Shown: one piece after another, positions 9,601-21,157 of the stretch
Layout of the letters: every line of letters begins with the position of its first letter
Position numbering within the stretch: position 1 is the first letter of the stretch
Source of the DNA: Acanthosepion lycidas
Lineage: Eukaryota; Mollusca; Cephalopoda; Sepiida; Sepiidae
Reading direction: 5' to 3'
DNA length: 64,000 bases
Assembly: GCA_963932145.1 (NCBI GenBank)
Contig: OZ010596.1
Span: 78,646,770-78,710,769 of the forward strand
Notes under the pieces: generated by a model
Seen by the model: the letters and a program-made list of their open reading frames with translations, nothing else
Databases searched by the model: none
What the model was told of the DNA's origin: nothing
Translations under genes and position numbers: made by a program

Positions 9601-11070
9601 GTCTTTCTTTCTGTCTGCCTTGCTCTTTTTCCTTTGGTGACTGTTCCTTTCGTCTTTTTCTTCGTTCGCCAAATATACAACCTAGTTGTTGCACCTTTCT
9701 TCTCCTTCAGGATCGACGATCAATTCCCATTTCTCCTCTTTTCTCGGTTGATGATTTTGTACGCCTCTGCACCACATATAACGAGTCCTCTGAAGGTCTG
9801 ATCAGTAGACAACCTTTGTTGATATGCTGGTTACCAAAAGCAAATCCCCTGGTTAACATATACCGGTGTGCTTAAGTTTCAGTGAAGGTGGCTTGTCTAG
9901 AGAAGAGTTTGTCTCGTTAATTGGTTGGTGTTTTAATGTGTACTTGTCTGAAGTGAATAGTCACGGCTTTGTTGGTCGAGCTAAGCACTTTTTCAGTGTC
10001 GGGCAATCTTCCTGGAAAGGGCGTAACGCGCCAACAAAAGAAATAGCGCCGTTGAAAAATTATCAACTAATCGTACAACAGTAAAATTCGTTCCAAATTC
10101 TTCCTTTCTAAACTTGATGCATTGGGACGGGAGCGGAGGCGTATATTCGTAAGAGATGCGTGAGTTCAAACTAATGAAGAGCTTGGGTGGAACACTCCGA
10201 GAGCGTCTTCTTCAAGGCGCGCTTTCGACCATTTTGAGCAACTAGATTCTCTCGTCTGCGCTCTCTTCTCGCTCACTGATTTCTGCGCATGCGTATTTCA
10301 TCCATATAGTATTCCGGAACCGAAATGGACGCAGTTAATTAGGTTCGTGAACAAAGAATGTCACGTTATAAAAACCAACTTGCCAACCATAAATTGCTTT
10401 TCGGTTTGAACCTGGATCTCTGAGTCATTAAATTTTCATTGAAAACAACATGAGCCTCTCAAATACGTTACTAACAAACAAACCCTAAATTTATCGAAAA
10501 TCCTGTGAACTTTTGCCAAACCCATTCGTCGTGTCATACCAGTATCTTTGTGCTTATGGAATTGTGGCGGAAGTATCGGCCATGTTGAATCATACTGAAT
10601 CTTAATTAATTTAATTTGAGTTTAAACTCTTCCGAGGCCATCCTTTAAGTTTCATGAGTTTAAATTAATAATTTTAAGCCGAACTTCTTTTTTCCATCAG
10701 ACTCCAATTAGATTAACCACTCTCCCATATTTTTCTCCTTCTGATATGCCAAGTGTAAAATTGTCCAAATCGTGTAACGGCATAATTATCCATCCCATAA
10801 AATGTTTAATATCTAAAAAAAGCACTAAATTAATTGAGTTTCATTTATCCATCTTTTCAGATAAGAGGTTTAGCCATCTTGACACTGTTTTTCGCAAGAA
10901 TCACTGAAAAACCTTTTGAGTTTTTCATTTAAAAAAAGAGCAGGTTAAATTGTTTTGTGCTAGACCCACTGTCTTTCCAACTGACCAATGGTGAGAGGAA
11001 AAAGTTCAATGGGGCTTTCAGTAATGGTACCAAAATTCATACTCTGACTTGTTTTCAAAGTCCATTCAAG
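9601..11070. other. Unassigned sequence
   Basis: No domain, repeat family of this window or structured RNA recognised. The part around 10110-10330 is more GC-rich, with several CG dinucleotides. Open frames at 9562-10084 have no family signature. Confidence 0.4.
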
Positions 11071-11074
11071 AACT

Positions 11075-11345
11075 ATCAAGAGAACGGTGAATAAGTTTTA
11101 AAAAGAGGGAAAAGTGGAGAGGAAAACTGGATAAGGAGGCCACAACAAGAAAAGGAAACGTTATTTCAACTTAGAAAAGATACAATTCAATTCATAAGAC
11201 GTTGGACACTTGAGAGAGGAATTTCATCTATGACAGTCCAAAGAACAGTGAAAAAAAGACTTGAAAATGAAATCGTACGTGAAACATCTGCGACACCTTG
11301 TTACTCCAGGATAGAAATTTAGAAGGTTAGAGAGGGTAAAGATCA
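11075..11345 (+). mobile_element. Possible mariner-like transposase N-terminal remnant
   Basis: Plus-strand reading gives a basic region then ISSMTVQRTVKKRLENEIVR, which resembles the second helix-turn-helix of mariner-type transposases (IS..TVQR.LKK.L). No TIRs or DDE residues are visible. Low-confidence resemblance only. Confidence 0.3.
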
Positions 11346-11373
11346 TCCTGAATAAGTTAGAAATTTATCCTGG

Positions 11374-11377
<4 letters not shown>

Positions 11378-11424
<47 letters not shown>
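11378..11424. repeat. (TA)n microsatellite
   Basis: TA run directly abutting the family D SINE fragment. Confidence 0.95.
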
Positions 11425-11426
<2 letters not shown>

Positions 11427-11499
11427 GTCATCCACAGACAGACTGTTTCGCTGTTTCACAGCTCATCAGTGTGGCTAGACATCCGGTTGCCTCTAGCTC

Positions 11500-11500
<1 letters not shown>
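11425..11500 (-). mobile_element. SINE family D fragment with hammerhead-like core
   Basis: On the minus strand: CTAGAGGCAACCGG, ATGTCTAGCCACA, then CTGATGA, a 5-bp stem GCTGT/ACAGC with a GAA loop, then GAAAC (core 11469-11445). It is nearly identical to 46342-46470. TA runs bound it on both sides. Confidence 0.7.

Positions 11501-11541
<41 letters not shown>
11501..11541. repeat. (TA)n microsatellite
   Basis: TA run following the SINE D fragment. Confidence 0.95.
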
Positions 11542-11544
<3 letters not shown>

Positions 11545-12640
11545 TTATTTCAATCCTTCATGAACTTCCGATCCTTAGCTATGATGAACATGTTATATTC
11601 GTTTATGATCGATTTCATCACAATACTCCTGTTAAGCTTAATACCTTCTAATGTCCAATAACGTTATAAAAATCTCTAAGAATTCCAGTAAGATATCTTT
11701 AATCATTTCAAAGTTTAATCTAACATTTGGACAATTTTGATGAGACACGATTTAGACAGTTTTGCTGTTACACCCGGTATATCTATATATATATAGCTGA
11801 AAATGAGCATGTCTCTCAATACCCCAAGTCTCTAGTCACTTTTCACGCATTAGTATGACTCAGTCAGGGCCACCACCATGCTACAACTTGAGTTTGTTTT
11901 TTTGGTGTTTTTTTAACGTTTATCTATTTATTTGTTTATTTTGTTTTTCTCTCTGTTGCTCTTTGTGCATCCGAAACTTTCACGCCGCCGGGTCCTAACG
12001 AAGAATTTTGTGTTTCGAGCGGAAAGTATCGATACGAACTTAGGTGGATGTGATATTTTTCCGCAGACACTGCGACATGTTTTTAAATATCAGCGATTCC
12101 GTCTGAATTGTCTTAGGTTCGTGCTGGAAACGGATTTGCAAATGACAAAAGCAAGGGAAAGTCAAGCGAAGGAATAGAAAAAAAAAAAGAAGCCCCAAGA
12201 AATGCTTTTGTGCTTGCAAATTCTTTTTCTTTTTCTTTTCTTTTCTTTTCTTTTATTTTCAACTGTTTCGTAAAATTTTTTGACTTTATCATTCTCATGT
12301 ATGCTTCGCTCTTCAGGGATGACGTCAGGAGCTTTAGCCCCGCCTTTTTTATCATCTAGTTCCACCCTCGTTACTTTTACGCTTCTTGTGTCGTTTCCTT
12401 TTACACCCTCTCTCTTTACTATTTGACTTCGTCCTGATACTCGTCTTCCTCCCTCTGCTACTTCTCTCTCTCTCTCTCTCTCTCCAGCTTTCTCTCCACC
12501 CATCTCTGTCTCACTCTGCTTTTCTCTTTCTTTCACGCGTCACTCTCTCCTTTCCTTTTTTTTTTTCACTGAATGTCTTTGGCCTTTCTTCATTATTATT
12601 TCGTTACCGTTCTCACTGGCGAAACATAGATAGGAATTGA
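11542..12640. other. Unassigned sequence with a pyrimidine-rich tract
   Basis: No gene recognised. 12170-12600 is rich in (TTTTC)n, CTCTCT and poly-T on the plus strand, so the frames there are compositional. Confidence 0.5.
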
Positions 12641-12645
12641 CTAAA

Positions 12646-12712
<67 letters not shown>

Positions 12713-12961
12713 TGTGTCTCTGTGTCTCTGTGTCTCTGTGTGTGTTTATAGATAGATAGATAGAAAGAAAGAAAGAAAGAAAGATATAAAGAAACTGAGA
12801 TAGATAGATAGATATACAGATATGAAACGACTGATATGTACATACAGAGAGAGAAAAAAAGAGAAATATAGTAACAATAGACTAATATAGATATGAGCCA
12901 CCTGAGATAGATAGATAGATATAAAGAAACTGAGATAGAAACTTAGATAGATATGAACATA

Positions 12962-13031
<70 letters not shown>

Positions 13032-13216
13032 GGGAGAGAGAGAAAAAGATAGAGAAATATTCACAATCTGAAATAGATAGGAATAGACTAACATTGATAA
13101 ATAGATAGATAGATAGATAGATAAATATGAAACGACTGATATGTATATATATAGAGAGAGAGAGAGAAAAAAGAGAAATATATTAACAATAGACTAACAT
13201 AGATATGAGCCACCTG

Positions 13217-13253
<37 letters not shown>

Positions 13254-13287
13254 TAAAGAAACTGAGATAAAAACTTAGATAGATATG

Positions 13288-13336
<49 letters not shown>
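12641..13336. repeat. Compound microsatellite block (TA, TG, GATA, GA) with an internal duplication
   Basis: TA at 12647-12681, TG after it, then GATA/GAAA. A segment of about 170-190 bp carrying TATGAAACGACTGATATGTA, TATGAGCCACCTGAGATAG and TTAGATAGATATGAACATAT occurs at about 12815-12970 and again at 13125-13290, so the block has been duplicated in tandem. All frames here are microsatellite translations. Confidence 0.85.
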
Positions 13337-13338
<2 letters not shown>

Positions 13339-14131
13339 CATCAATTGTGGCTATAAACAACACCTAACCAGGGAACAAATAAATAAAGCAATTTCCACAC
13401 CTAGAGAAGACACCCTAATGTACAAGATTAAAAATAAATCTAGCCGCATTCCTCTAGTAGTCACTTTCTACCCCACTCTGCCTCCACTATCCCAAATAAT
13501 CAAAAGTCACTGGGAAATACTACATCTCAAACTAGAACTAAAAAAACTGTTTAAGGTACCCGGCCTTCTAGCATATCGTACACTTAAGAACTTAAAAGAA
13601 ATCATAGGTAGTAACCACATTTCAGGGGACAAGGTAATCCGTAATAAACTAAGAACAAAAACAACAGGATTTTCCCAACCATGCAACAACAAAAGAAGTT
13701 TATGTTGCAACCATGTTAAACACATGAATTCATTCAATAGTTCAGTCACTAAATCTACTTTCAAAATCTACCACGATTCTAACTGTAGAAGTCATAACAT
13801 AATTTACCTCCTAGAATGCACACTATGCCAGAAAGAATATGTAGGAAAATCTGAATGGCCCTTTCACTACAGAATTAATAATTATCGCAATCGAATTAAG
13901 TTGACTTCGCATGAAAAATTATTACCTGTAGAACAACATTTCCGCCTAGAAAAACACGATTTCAAAACCCATGCCAAATTCACTATAATTGAGAGAATAG
14001 AAAAGTTCAGAGCAGATAACATTAGAAAGATTTTAGAGTTCCATGAAAATAAGTGGATACAACGTCTAAAAACAAAATATCCAGTCGGGCTAAACCATAA
14101 ATTTAACAATATAGATAGTACTAATATATAA
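13330..14131 (+). pseudogene. Penelope-like element ORF, C-terminal part: RT end and GIY-YIG endonuclease
   Basis: An open plus-strand frame of about 267 codons, truncated on its 5' side by a (TA)n run. The first ATG inside it is at 13418. The order is: terminal RT region (CGYKQHLTREQINKAIST, LPPLSQIIKSHWEIL, then VPGLLAYRTLKNLKEIIG near residue 75); a Cys-rich linker with CNNKRSLCCNHV; then a GIY-YIG-type endonuclease (NIIYLLECTLCQKEYVGKSE, Arg in YRINNYRNRI, His in EQHFRLEKHDF, Asn in EFHENKWI). Penelope-like elements use this nuclease for target cleavage. The frame is open throughout this part, but the element is incomplete and cannot be autonomous. Confidence 0.85.
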
Positions 14132-14756
14132 TTTTACAAATCAAAACCTACCCACATTTCTCATCCACACAAGACAGACATGCGTACGGAGGTGTTGAGG
14201 CCTCACACTTATACACACACCCACACGAATATACACACTTACACACATCATACTCACACACTCACTCCCTAATGAGCCAAATGATAACACACACCCACAG
14301 CAATACACACGCTTACACATATCATACTCACTCACTCCCTAAGAACCAAATAACACACACACAAACTCTTAACAGAGACACATCCCCGCTTCAGGACCAA
14401 TAAAACTGTCAAACTGACCACGGGAATTCAGAGAAGCATAGATCCATCCAGCTCTTATCTCAAATAACAACTTAAAAGAGACTGTTTGACCAACACAAGG
14501 AATGTTAAAAGATTCACGTTAAAAAGATAAAAAAACAAATGAAAACTACAGACAAAAGTTCATTTTCTCCATCAAGACATTCATTTCTGTAGTTTACTGA
14601 TACCAGCAAGCAGAAATATTTCTTCTCCTGATGATGGCCATTTTGACCGAAACTAGTCGAGGAATTTAAATAAAATAATAATAAAAAAAACGAAAGAATA
14701 TTAATCTACAACCCAGTGTGTCTGAAGATTTTAATTTTTTAAGATTTTTTTTATTG

Positions 14757-14757
<1 letters not shown>
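14132..14757 (+). mobile_element. Probable 3' region of the Penelope-like element
   Basis: Directly follows the ORF stop. Contains CA-rich stretches (about 14200-14360) and, at 14628-14653, CTGATGA followed after 14 nt by GAAAC, a hammerhead-like pair expected near the ends of Penelope-like elements. It ends in an A/T-rich tail at a (TA)n run. The boundary is inferred. Confidence 0.5.
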
Positions 14758-14818
<61 letters not shown>

Positions 14819-14882
14819 TGAGAGAGAGAGAGAGAAAGATAGAGAAATATTCACAATTTGAAATAGATAGAAATAGACTAAC

Positions 14883-14913
<31 letters not shown>

Positions 14914-14938
14914 GATAGATAGATAATGAACAGACTGC

Positions 14939-14994
<56 letters not shown>

Positions 14995-15006
14995 TGAAGA
15001 GACTGT

Positions 15007-15056
<50 letters not shown>

Positions 15057-15079
15057 CAGAGAGATAATGTACAGACTGC

Positions 15080-15132
<53 letters not shown>

Positions 15133-15190
15133 GGAACGAACCTAGATAGATAGATACTAACATAGAAAAATAGATATATATGAACAGGTA
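14758..15190. repeat. Compound microsatellite block (TA, GA, GATA)
   Basis: Opens with (TA)n then (AG)n, then the phrase GATAGAGAAATATTCACAAT found at 13048 too, then five long GATA runs separated by GAACAGACTGCGATAG-like spacers. It looks like the continuation of 12641-13336 on the far side of the Penelope-like element. Confidence 0.88.
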
Positions 15191-15730
15191 GATTTTCTTT
15201 CCTTTAATTCTTTCTTTTTACTTTTTTCGTTATTTCTACTTCCGTTTTTCTTGTTTTTTTTATTTTTCTTCTTTTTTCTTTCTTTCTGTCTGTCTGTATG
15301 TCTTTCTTCCTTTCTTCTTCCTCGTTTTTCTTTCCTTCTTTTTTTCTCGTTCGCTACTTCCTTTTCTTTTTCATTCATTCTTTCTTTCTTTCTTTCTCAT
15401 TTCATTAGAACATCTTTTAATTTTTCTTTCTTTCTCCGTGTCTTTCTTTCTTCTAGTTCTCTACTTTCTCTTCTCTTTTGTTCTTTCTTTCTTTCTACTT
15501 TTTCCTTTCTACCTTTTTCTTTCTTTCTACGCCTGTTTCTCTTTGATTTTTCTTTCCTTTTCTTTCTTTCTTTCTAGTTTTATTAGAACATGTTTTTCTT
15601 TTTATTTCTCTCCCTTCGATTGTTCGCAGTTTTCGTTTTCTTATAAACTTCTTCCTCTTATACTTTTTCTTCTTCTTCCCATTTTCCTTCTCATTCTTTC
15701 AACTTTCTTCATTACATTTTTCCTTGAATG
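15191..15730. repeat. Pyrimidine-rich (TTTC)n tract
   Basis: Plus strand is mostly T and C with CTTT, TTTC and TTCC runs. Overlapping Phe/Ser/Leu-rich frames are compositional. Confidence 0.85.
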
Positions 15731-16160
15731 ACCTGTGCAAAAAGTTTTACCTATCCAAATATGACCAATTCGAATATTTCAGCAAGAAAACCAAATGACA
15801 AGTACTTAAAAATCATCCTAACTTACCTTAGCTTTCATAAAATGCCGCGGTTTCAAAAACCAAATTAAAACATTGAGACGTAAGTTGGATTTTTAAAAGC
15901 GGAACTTATAAGGCAATTAAACGTTAAATAAAACATTGTTTAATTTTTAAAAAATGAATGACAACTTTTATGTTTTGTTTGCTTTTATTTAGATTTTTGC
16001 AAACGACAAATAAAATTCCCATTAGTGAAAGGATTTCTTCAATCTTAAATAAAACGTAGCGAATTGCCCCCCAGTGTAATTTAGACTGAATCATGTCAAT
16101 AAATTTCATGATTTTCAAATCAAAGTGTCAATTTTTGCTTTGGGGAAATCGAAAGCCGAT
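15731..16160. other. Unassigned AT-rich sequence
   Basis: No repeat family or coding signature recognised. Confidence 0.5.
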
Positions 16161-16226
16161 CTTCTTTCTTTCTTTCTTTCTGCTTGCTTGTGAAAAACAG
16201 TAGAAAATACCACGTCTATGAATTAA

Positions 16227-16506
<280 letters not shown>

Positions 16507-16598
16507 CTAGATAGATTGCTTGTATATTTGGTCGTTAATCCCTCTTTTAAACAAGATTCATTAAACATTAAGAGAGAGAGAGGGGGGAGATGTATGTT

Positions 16599-16649
<51 letters not shown>

Positions 16650-16850
16650 GTATGTATATGGGTAGGTTCATTTACATATATGATTATTTAATAGTAAATT
16701 TTGCATGGTACCTATCGAATCCATTACTCAGTGGTACTGGTCGATGTGACTAACCTCATAAAACATCACCTCTATACGCAAAAGGGAGGATAAATTTCTT
16801 AGCTATGTCTGATCACGAAACACTTAAAAAAATCAGGCATGGTCATTGCT
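16507..16850. other. Microsatellites and unassigned sequence
   Basis: A GA run, (TA)n at about 16604-16636 and (TATG)n follow. The remainder shows nothing I recognise. Confidence 0.6.
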
Positions 16851-17140
16851 TTAAATTTTGGGAATTAGTTCGGCCAGAGAATTTTCCCCCTCTCTTATAT
16901 ATATATATATATATAGGCAGATTTTTCCCCGCAGTAGGTTGCTATTTCTTTCTGCGGTAGACCAGTTGCTATCCAAGGCTATAGAAACTGTCCTGCTCTT
17001 TACCCATAGCTGGATGGAGAATGAGGATGTTTCATACCTTTGTCAAGTGGGTTAGCACGTAAGTGAATGTAATGAAATTCGAACTCAGCTCTCCAATTCC
17101 TCAATCCGAACCGCTATCCGTTACTCAACCGTGCCTCCGA
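16851..17140 (-). mobile_element. SINE family C copy
   Basis: The plus strand carries CAGTTGCTATCCAAGGCTAT, GTTAGCACGTAAGTGAATGT, AATTCGAACTCAG (B box complement) and CCGTTACTCAACCGTGCCTC (A-box-side complement). The tRNA head is on the minus strand at the right end. The left part is altered and includes a short TA run. Confidence 0.75.
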
Positions 17141-17591
17141 GGATAAGATTAGCTGTTTTAAATTTTTTGTGATAGATAATTTAATTTTCTTGTTCAGGTC
17201 AACTTGGATGGTGAATTTCTTTATATTTCTAATTAAATATTCATCTTACTTATAGTTGACGTGCATTTATTTTTTGTAGAAGATGTTACAGTTATTGCTC
17301 TTGTCTCTGTGTTCAGTATCATTATTGTTTATTTTGGAAAGAAATAATCTCATCTGGTGATCGATGAGGTAGTTAGAAAACCATTGTTAACTAGTGTCTG
17401 TTTTGCATTTTGAGTTCTTTAAGGAAAAGTAGACGAGAGGATAAAATTCTCATGCGCTTTCTTTATTAAGATTTTATGAGATATATTTTATATTTAAGTG
17501 GGCATTCACTCTTAAAATTAAGGTGGCAAGAAGTTGTTTTTTTATGGAGCGATGAAAGTGTTGTTACTCAATTATACGAGGATGTCTTAGG
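17141..17591. other. AT-rich sequence; right part shared with 54571-54750
   Basis: No gene. From about 17508 the phrase ATTCACTCTTAAAATTAAGG and later GAAAGTGTTGTTACTC recur inverted next to the related MITE at 54478, so a larger repeat underlies both loci. Confidence 0.5.
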
Positions 17592-17999
17592 ATAGGAGTA
17601 TTTTTTTCACTCAGTTCGTATGTAAAATTAAGGACAGAGTTTTTTTTTATCAAATGTGGTTTTGAGATTATCTATTTCTTGGGCTGCCCTTAACCCTAGA
17701 ATACTAACCATGTGTATATAATACCCAGCGCAGATTTTCCTATTTTAATTACAATTTTCAGTACCTGATTTTCTTACCTAAATAATATGTTTTTCATTTC
17801 CTATTAATGTTAACTCAAACTTTGAAGTGTCTGCATGTAAAATATTTCAAATAAAGATTTATATTTAATATTTTTTTTTTAATATTTTCGAAATCGGGTA
17901 TGATATACCCGTGGTTAGTAATGGTGTAACTTTAATTGATGGTTAGTGTTCTAGGGTTAACTTTGCCTACAAACTGAGCCAAAAAAATAAACTCCCATT
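17592..17999. mobile_element. MITE with GGGAGTTTATTC-type arms, host of a piggyBac-type MITE
   Basis: The left arm (ATAGGAGTATTTTTTT...CTCAGTTCGTA) and right arm (AACTGAGCC...AATAAACTCCCATT) are inverted relative to each other and match the 93-bp copy at 54478-54570. The interior is interrupted at a TTAA by the element 17694-17956. Confidence 0.7.
17694..17956. mobile_element. piggyBac-type MITE
   Basis: 263 bp with 17-bp TIRs CCCTAGAATACTAACCA / complement CCCTAGAACACTAACCA (one mismatch), flanked by TTAA at 17690-17693 and 17957-17960. TTAA duplication plus a CCCTAGAA tip is the piggyBac hallmark. No ORF. Confidence 0.88.
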
Positions 18000-18455
18000 C
18001 TTAGGCGTTAAACTCTTACAACTGGTCCTTACAATGCATTAGGGAAACTTGCAGAAATTTAAAAAGATGTATGTATGAACACTACAAAGATCGTATGCGC
18101 AACAATTTGTCAAATGCATTAGTCATATATAAAAAAATAAGTTAGACCTCTACTTCAATCTAAAGAATGTCATACTTTAAAAGCGAAAGTAACTTAATTA
18201 GACGGGAAATTCCTGAGTGGGCCTTTAAAGAATCTTATCAAAATATGATTCTGCGCCGCCGATTTTTTCAAATATCTCCTTTCTTCACATAATTACTCCC
18301 TCTCCAAGCCAACATACATGACTATAAAAATGTTTAAAAATTAAAAGAAAACGTTTAAATTCAAAACCTGTTAGTTATAATATTAATTTTAGTTATAATA
18401 TATATTACATAAATTAATCCTAAACTAAAATAAATATTAACTGCATTATTAAAAA
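18000..18455. other. Unassigned AT-rich sequence
   Basis: No repeat family of this window and no coding signature recognised. Confidence 0.5.
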
Positions 18456-18768
18456 ATATAAAAAATATTTACTAACTTTTCTTTATTATTTACATTATTC
18501 GGAATATTGTCCTCATCTTTGTCGCCATATTTATTACAACATTTCGGCCGTTGTACGCTCCGGCCTTCTTCAGGTGTTTGGAATGTCGAACTGAACCCTT
18601 TATTTTGCTCACTGGGGTAGACTGTTCTAGTTCTACGTGCCATGTTAATGGATGTCAGTTATCTCTTGTTAATTTCCCTCTGAAAGTTCTCCACTGGCTT
18701 AACCGGGTATTGAACACACACTCTTTGGGTCCTGTCACTGGATCTTACTAACGCCTTTATCCATAATT
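18456..18768 (-). mobile_element. SINE family A copy
   Basis: The complement of 6605-6905: tail, then GAAGAAGGCCGGAGCGTACA with GGCCGAAATG, GAACTAGAACAGTCTACCCC, and the head with GATCCAGTGACAGGACCCAA. Fairly complete. Confidence 0.83.
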
Positions 18769-19303
18769 CACGTTTCCAAGGTTACAGATAAATCTACTTC
18801 AACTGGACAAGGGGTGTCTGCGTGTTCATTATGTCTGTAATTTGATGTATCCGTTATTAGTTATGGATTGGTAGGTGGGTAGGGATGTATTTTTCAATGT
18901 AATCTAACATCCGTTAAAAGCACGTCGTCTGGATTTTTTAAAAAATTTATTGTTACCGGCAAAAATTCTTACGACATTTTTTTCTATTTGTATATTTAAA
19001 GATTTTGGGGTGGTTTTTAGGTTAGAATACTTTTTATTTAACTACGATTTGAAATATTTTCACTTTTAATTTTTAATATACTATATTTCTTTTAAGAACA
19101 ATTAAATGCAATTAGAATCCCTTACAGTTTGTAGAATTATTTTCACATCAAGTATAAGTATTATTAGGTTACACATTTTTTTTATATTTAAATATTATTT
19201 AAGTAAAATTTATGACAATGACGGCAAAATTAGCTACTTAATTTCACTGACTTAGTAAACTTTTTTTTTATATAAACCTAGTAATTTATTGTTTCTCATG
19301 TAA
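18769..19303. other. Unassigned AT-rich sequence
   Basis: Nothing recognised. Confidence 0.5.

Positions 19304-19392
<89 letters not shown>
19304..19392. repeat. (TA)n then (GATA)n
   Basis: About 72 bp TA followed by a short GATA run. Confidence 0.95.
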
Positions 19393-19394
<2 letters not shown>

Positions 19395-19477
19395 CACACA
19401 CGAGAGTAAGTCAAAATTTATCCGTACTTACGCCATAATATATCTTTATATAATAGTGCATATAATGGTTCATTTAT

Positions 19478-19610
19478 CGCTGATAGCCTAGCGGTAAGGG
19501 TCTCTGATTGATGTCGGCAGTCGAGTTTCGATCTCGGCTTGAAGCAGTTGAATGTCTAACCACAGCTGTGATACTGCGAAACAGGGTATTTGAGGATGAC
19601 TGTATATTTA
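19478..19610 (+). mobile_element. SINE family D copy with tRNA head
   Basis: tRNA-like head GCTGATAGCCTAGCGGTAAG (A-box region) and GAGTTTCGATCTCGG (B box). The body is CAGTTGAATGTCTAACCACA, then a decayed version of the hammerhead-like segment (GCTGTGATACTGCGAAAC). It anchors the headless fragments at 11425 and 46342 as tRNA-derived. Confidence 0.75.
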
Positions 19611-19626
19611 TTTTATTTTATTTATT

Positions 19627-19665
<39 letters not shown>

Positions 19666-19913
19666 TAAAATAAAGATTTTTCCTCAGTCTCCGACGAAAC
19701 TTTAATAAAATTAAAACATGTTAGTTTAATAAAACTTTCCTATTCTTTATCCTCTTCTCATGATCAGAATAACTCGAAAGCAAGAAATTCAGCCTTTTCT
19801 GAAATGAATCCAAGGCAAATGCTAAAAAGATCCTTCAGAATGGGTTGAAAAGTTTATCTATGTTTTTTCCGTGTTTTCTTCAAAACATTTTGAATTTCTT
19901 TATCCTATTTTAT

Positions 19914-19978
<65 letters not shown>

Positions 19979-20200
19979 TTTAATTTAAATAAAAAAAAAC
20001 AGGTTTGATTATTGATTATATTTTATTTCCACAGGAAAGTTATTTTTTTCCTGGTTCCTCAGATCACACTCCCAAGCATAAAAAACATTTAATATTTTAT
20101 TATTATTTTATACAAGCTTTTGCGGGGTAGTTTTAAGTTGATGTAACACCTTACATCAGAGAAGGGAAAGACAACAGAACAGATATATATATATATATAA

Positions 20201-20276
<76 letters not shown>

Positions 20277-20280
20277 TATC
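19611..20280. repeat. Microsatellites (TA, CA, TG) in unassigned AT-rich DNA
   Basis: TA at about 19635-19663 and 19926-19974, and (TG)n at about 20209-20275. Nothing else recognised between them. Confidence 0.8.
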
Positions 20281-20281
20281 A

Positions 20282-20406
20282 AGCTAAAATTAATTATAGA
20301 AACTTGTCAAGAAGTCGGCTTTTGCTTTTTGGTTCGTACGGTTGCTCATACAGCCTGACGGGGTAAAAGTCAACGAGTTGGCGCGTTGCTATAATTAATT
20401 TTAGCT
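20282..20406. mobile_element. Small MITE with 18-bp TIR
   Basis: 125 bp between AGCTAAAATTAATTATAG and its exact complement CTATAATTAATTTTAGCT. No target duplication identified. Single copy in this window. Confidence 0.65.
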
Positions 20407-20514
20407 CTATCTTGGAGTTCTTTGTTTTCTTAAGAGCATTGTGCACTTTGGATTTGTTTCATTTTTTAAATATTTTTTTTTATTTCCTTTCTTTCAAGGC
20501 GTAAAATATTTTTT

Positions 20515-20515
<1 letters not shown>

Positions 20516-20571
<56 letters not shown>
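20516..20571. repeat. (TA)n microsatellite
   Basis: About 56 bp TA. A CA/CG-rich stretch follows at 20605-20660. Confidence 0.95.
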
Positions 20572-20574
<3 letters not shown>

Positions 20575-20589
20575 ACTATATAAAAATAT

Positions 20590-20831
20590 TATACCATAAA
20601 CATACAAAAACACGCACGCACGCGCACACACACACACACATGCACGTGCCACACACACAGAGTAAAACAAAGAAGCGCTCGACTTCTGTGGCCACGCATG
20701 TGTCTCTCGTGGCCCGCAGGTGTTTTGCCGACTTTTTGACAGATGGAACATGTGGTAGACCCATTTCGCTCGAGTGGTTGAGGATCAACTGCCACATGTT
20801 GCCTCGAGTGTACTGCGTGCGACAAAGCCAA
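20590..20831 (-). pseudogene. Small remnant with one C2H2 zinc finger
   Basis: A minus-strand frame of 80 codons reads CSICQKVGKTPAGHERHMRG then H, which fits C-x2-C-x12-H-x3-H exactly (codons 20750-20688). Nearby residues (HSRQHVAVDPQPLERNGSTT) are not zinc-finger linkers, and the frame runs into a CA-repeat translation. Single fingers of this kind occur in C-terminal parts of some retrotransposon proteins as well as in transcription factors, so the origin is undecided. It is probably a fragment, since no second finger or exon border is visible. Confidence 0.45.
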
Positions 20832-20857
20832 AGTGGCAGGTGTTTAACGCCCAACCG

Positions 20858-20859
<2 letters not shown>

Positions 20860-20890
<31 letters not shown>
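20860..20890. repeat. (TA)n microsatellite
   Basis: Short TA run. Confidence 0.9.
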
Positions 20891-20892
<2 letters not shown>

Positions 20893-21157
20893 TATTTTTG
20901 CAGCATTGTAAATTATTCATTTTTATCAGTATTTTTAGTCGTATAAAAACCGGCTTCCCGAATAAAAGAGAATCGAGTTTGAAACTGGCCAGGAGTTAAT
21001 GCTCTGTTCCCTATTCTCGCTCCTTTTTAACAATTTGGAGTGCGACGACCTGAAAATTCGCAAAATATGGGAGATATATCGGCGAATAATTAGCCCATTA
21101 AGATTCACGATAAAAAACCTCTAGAATATTTTTTAAAAAAAGAAGAAAAAAAGGCGG

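Noticed and set aside
12613-15163. SIYLSIYLS-type frames
   Set aside because: Translations of GATA and TA microsatellites.
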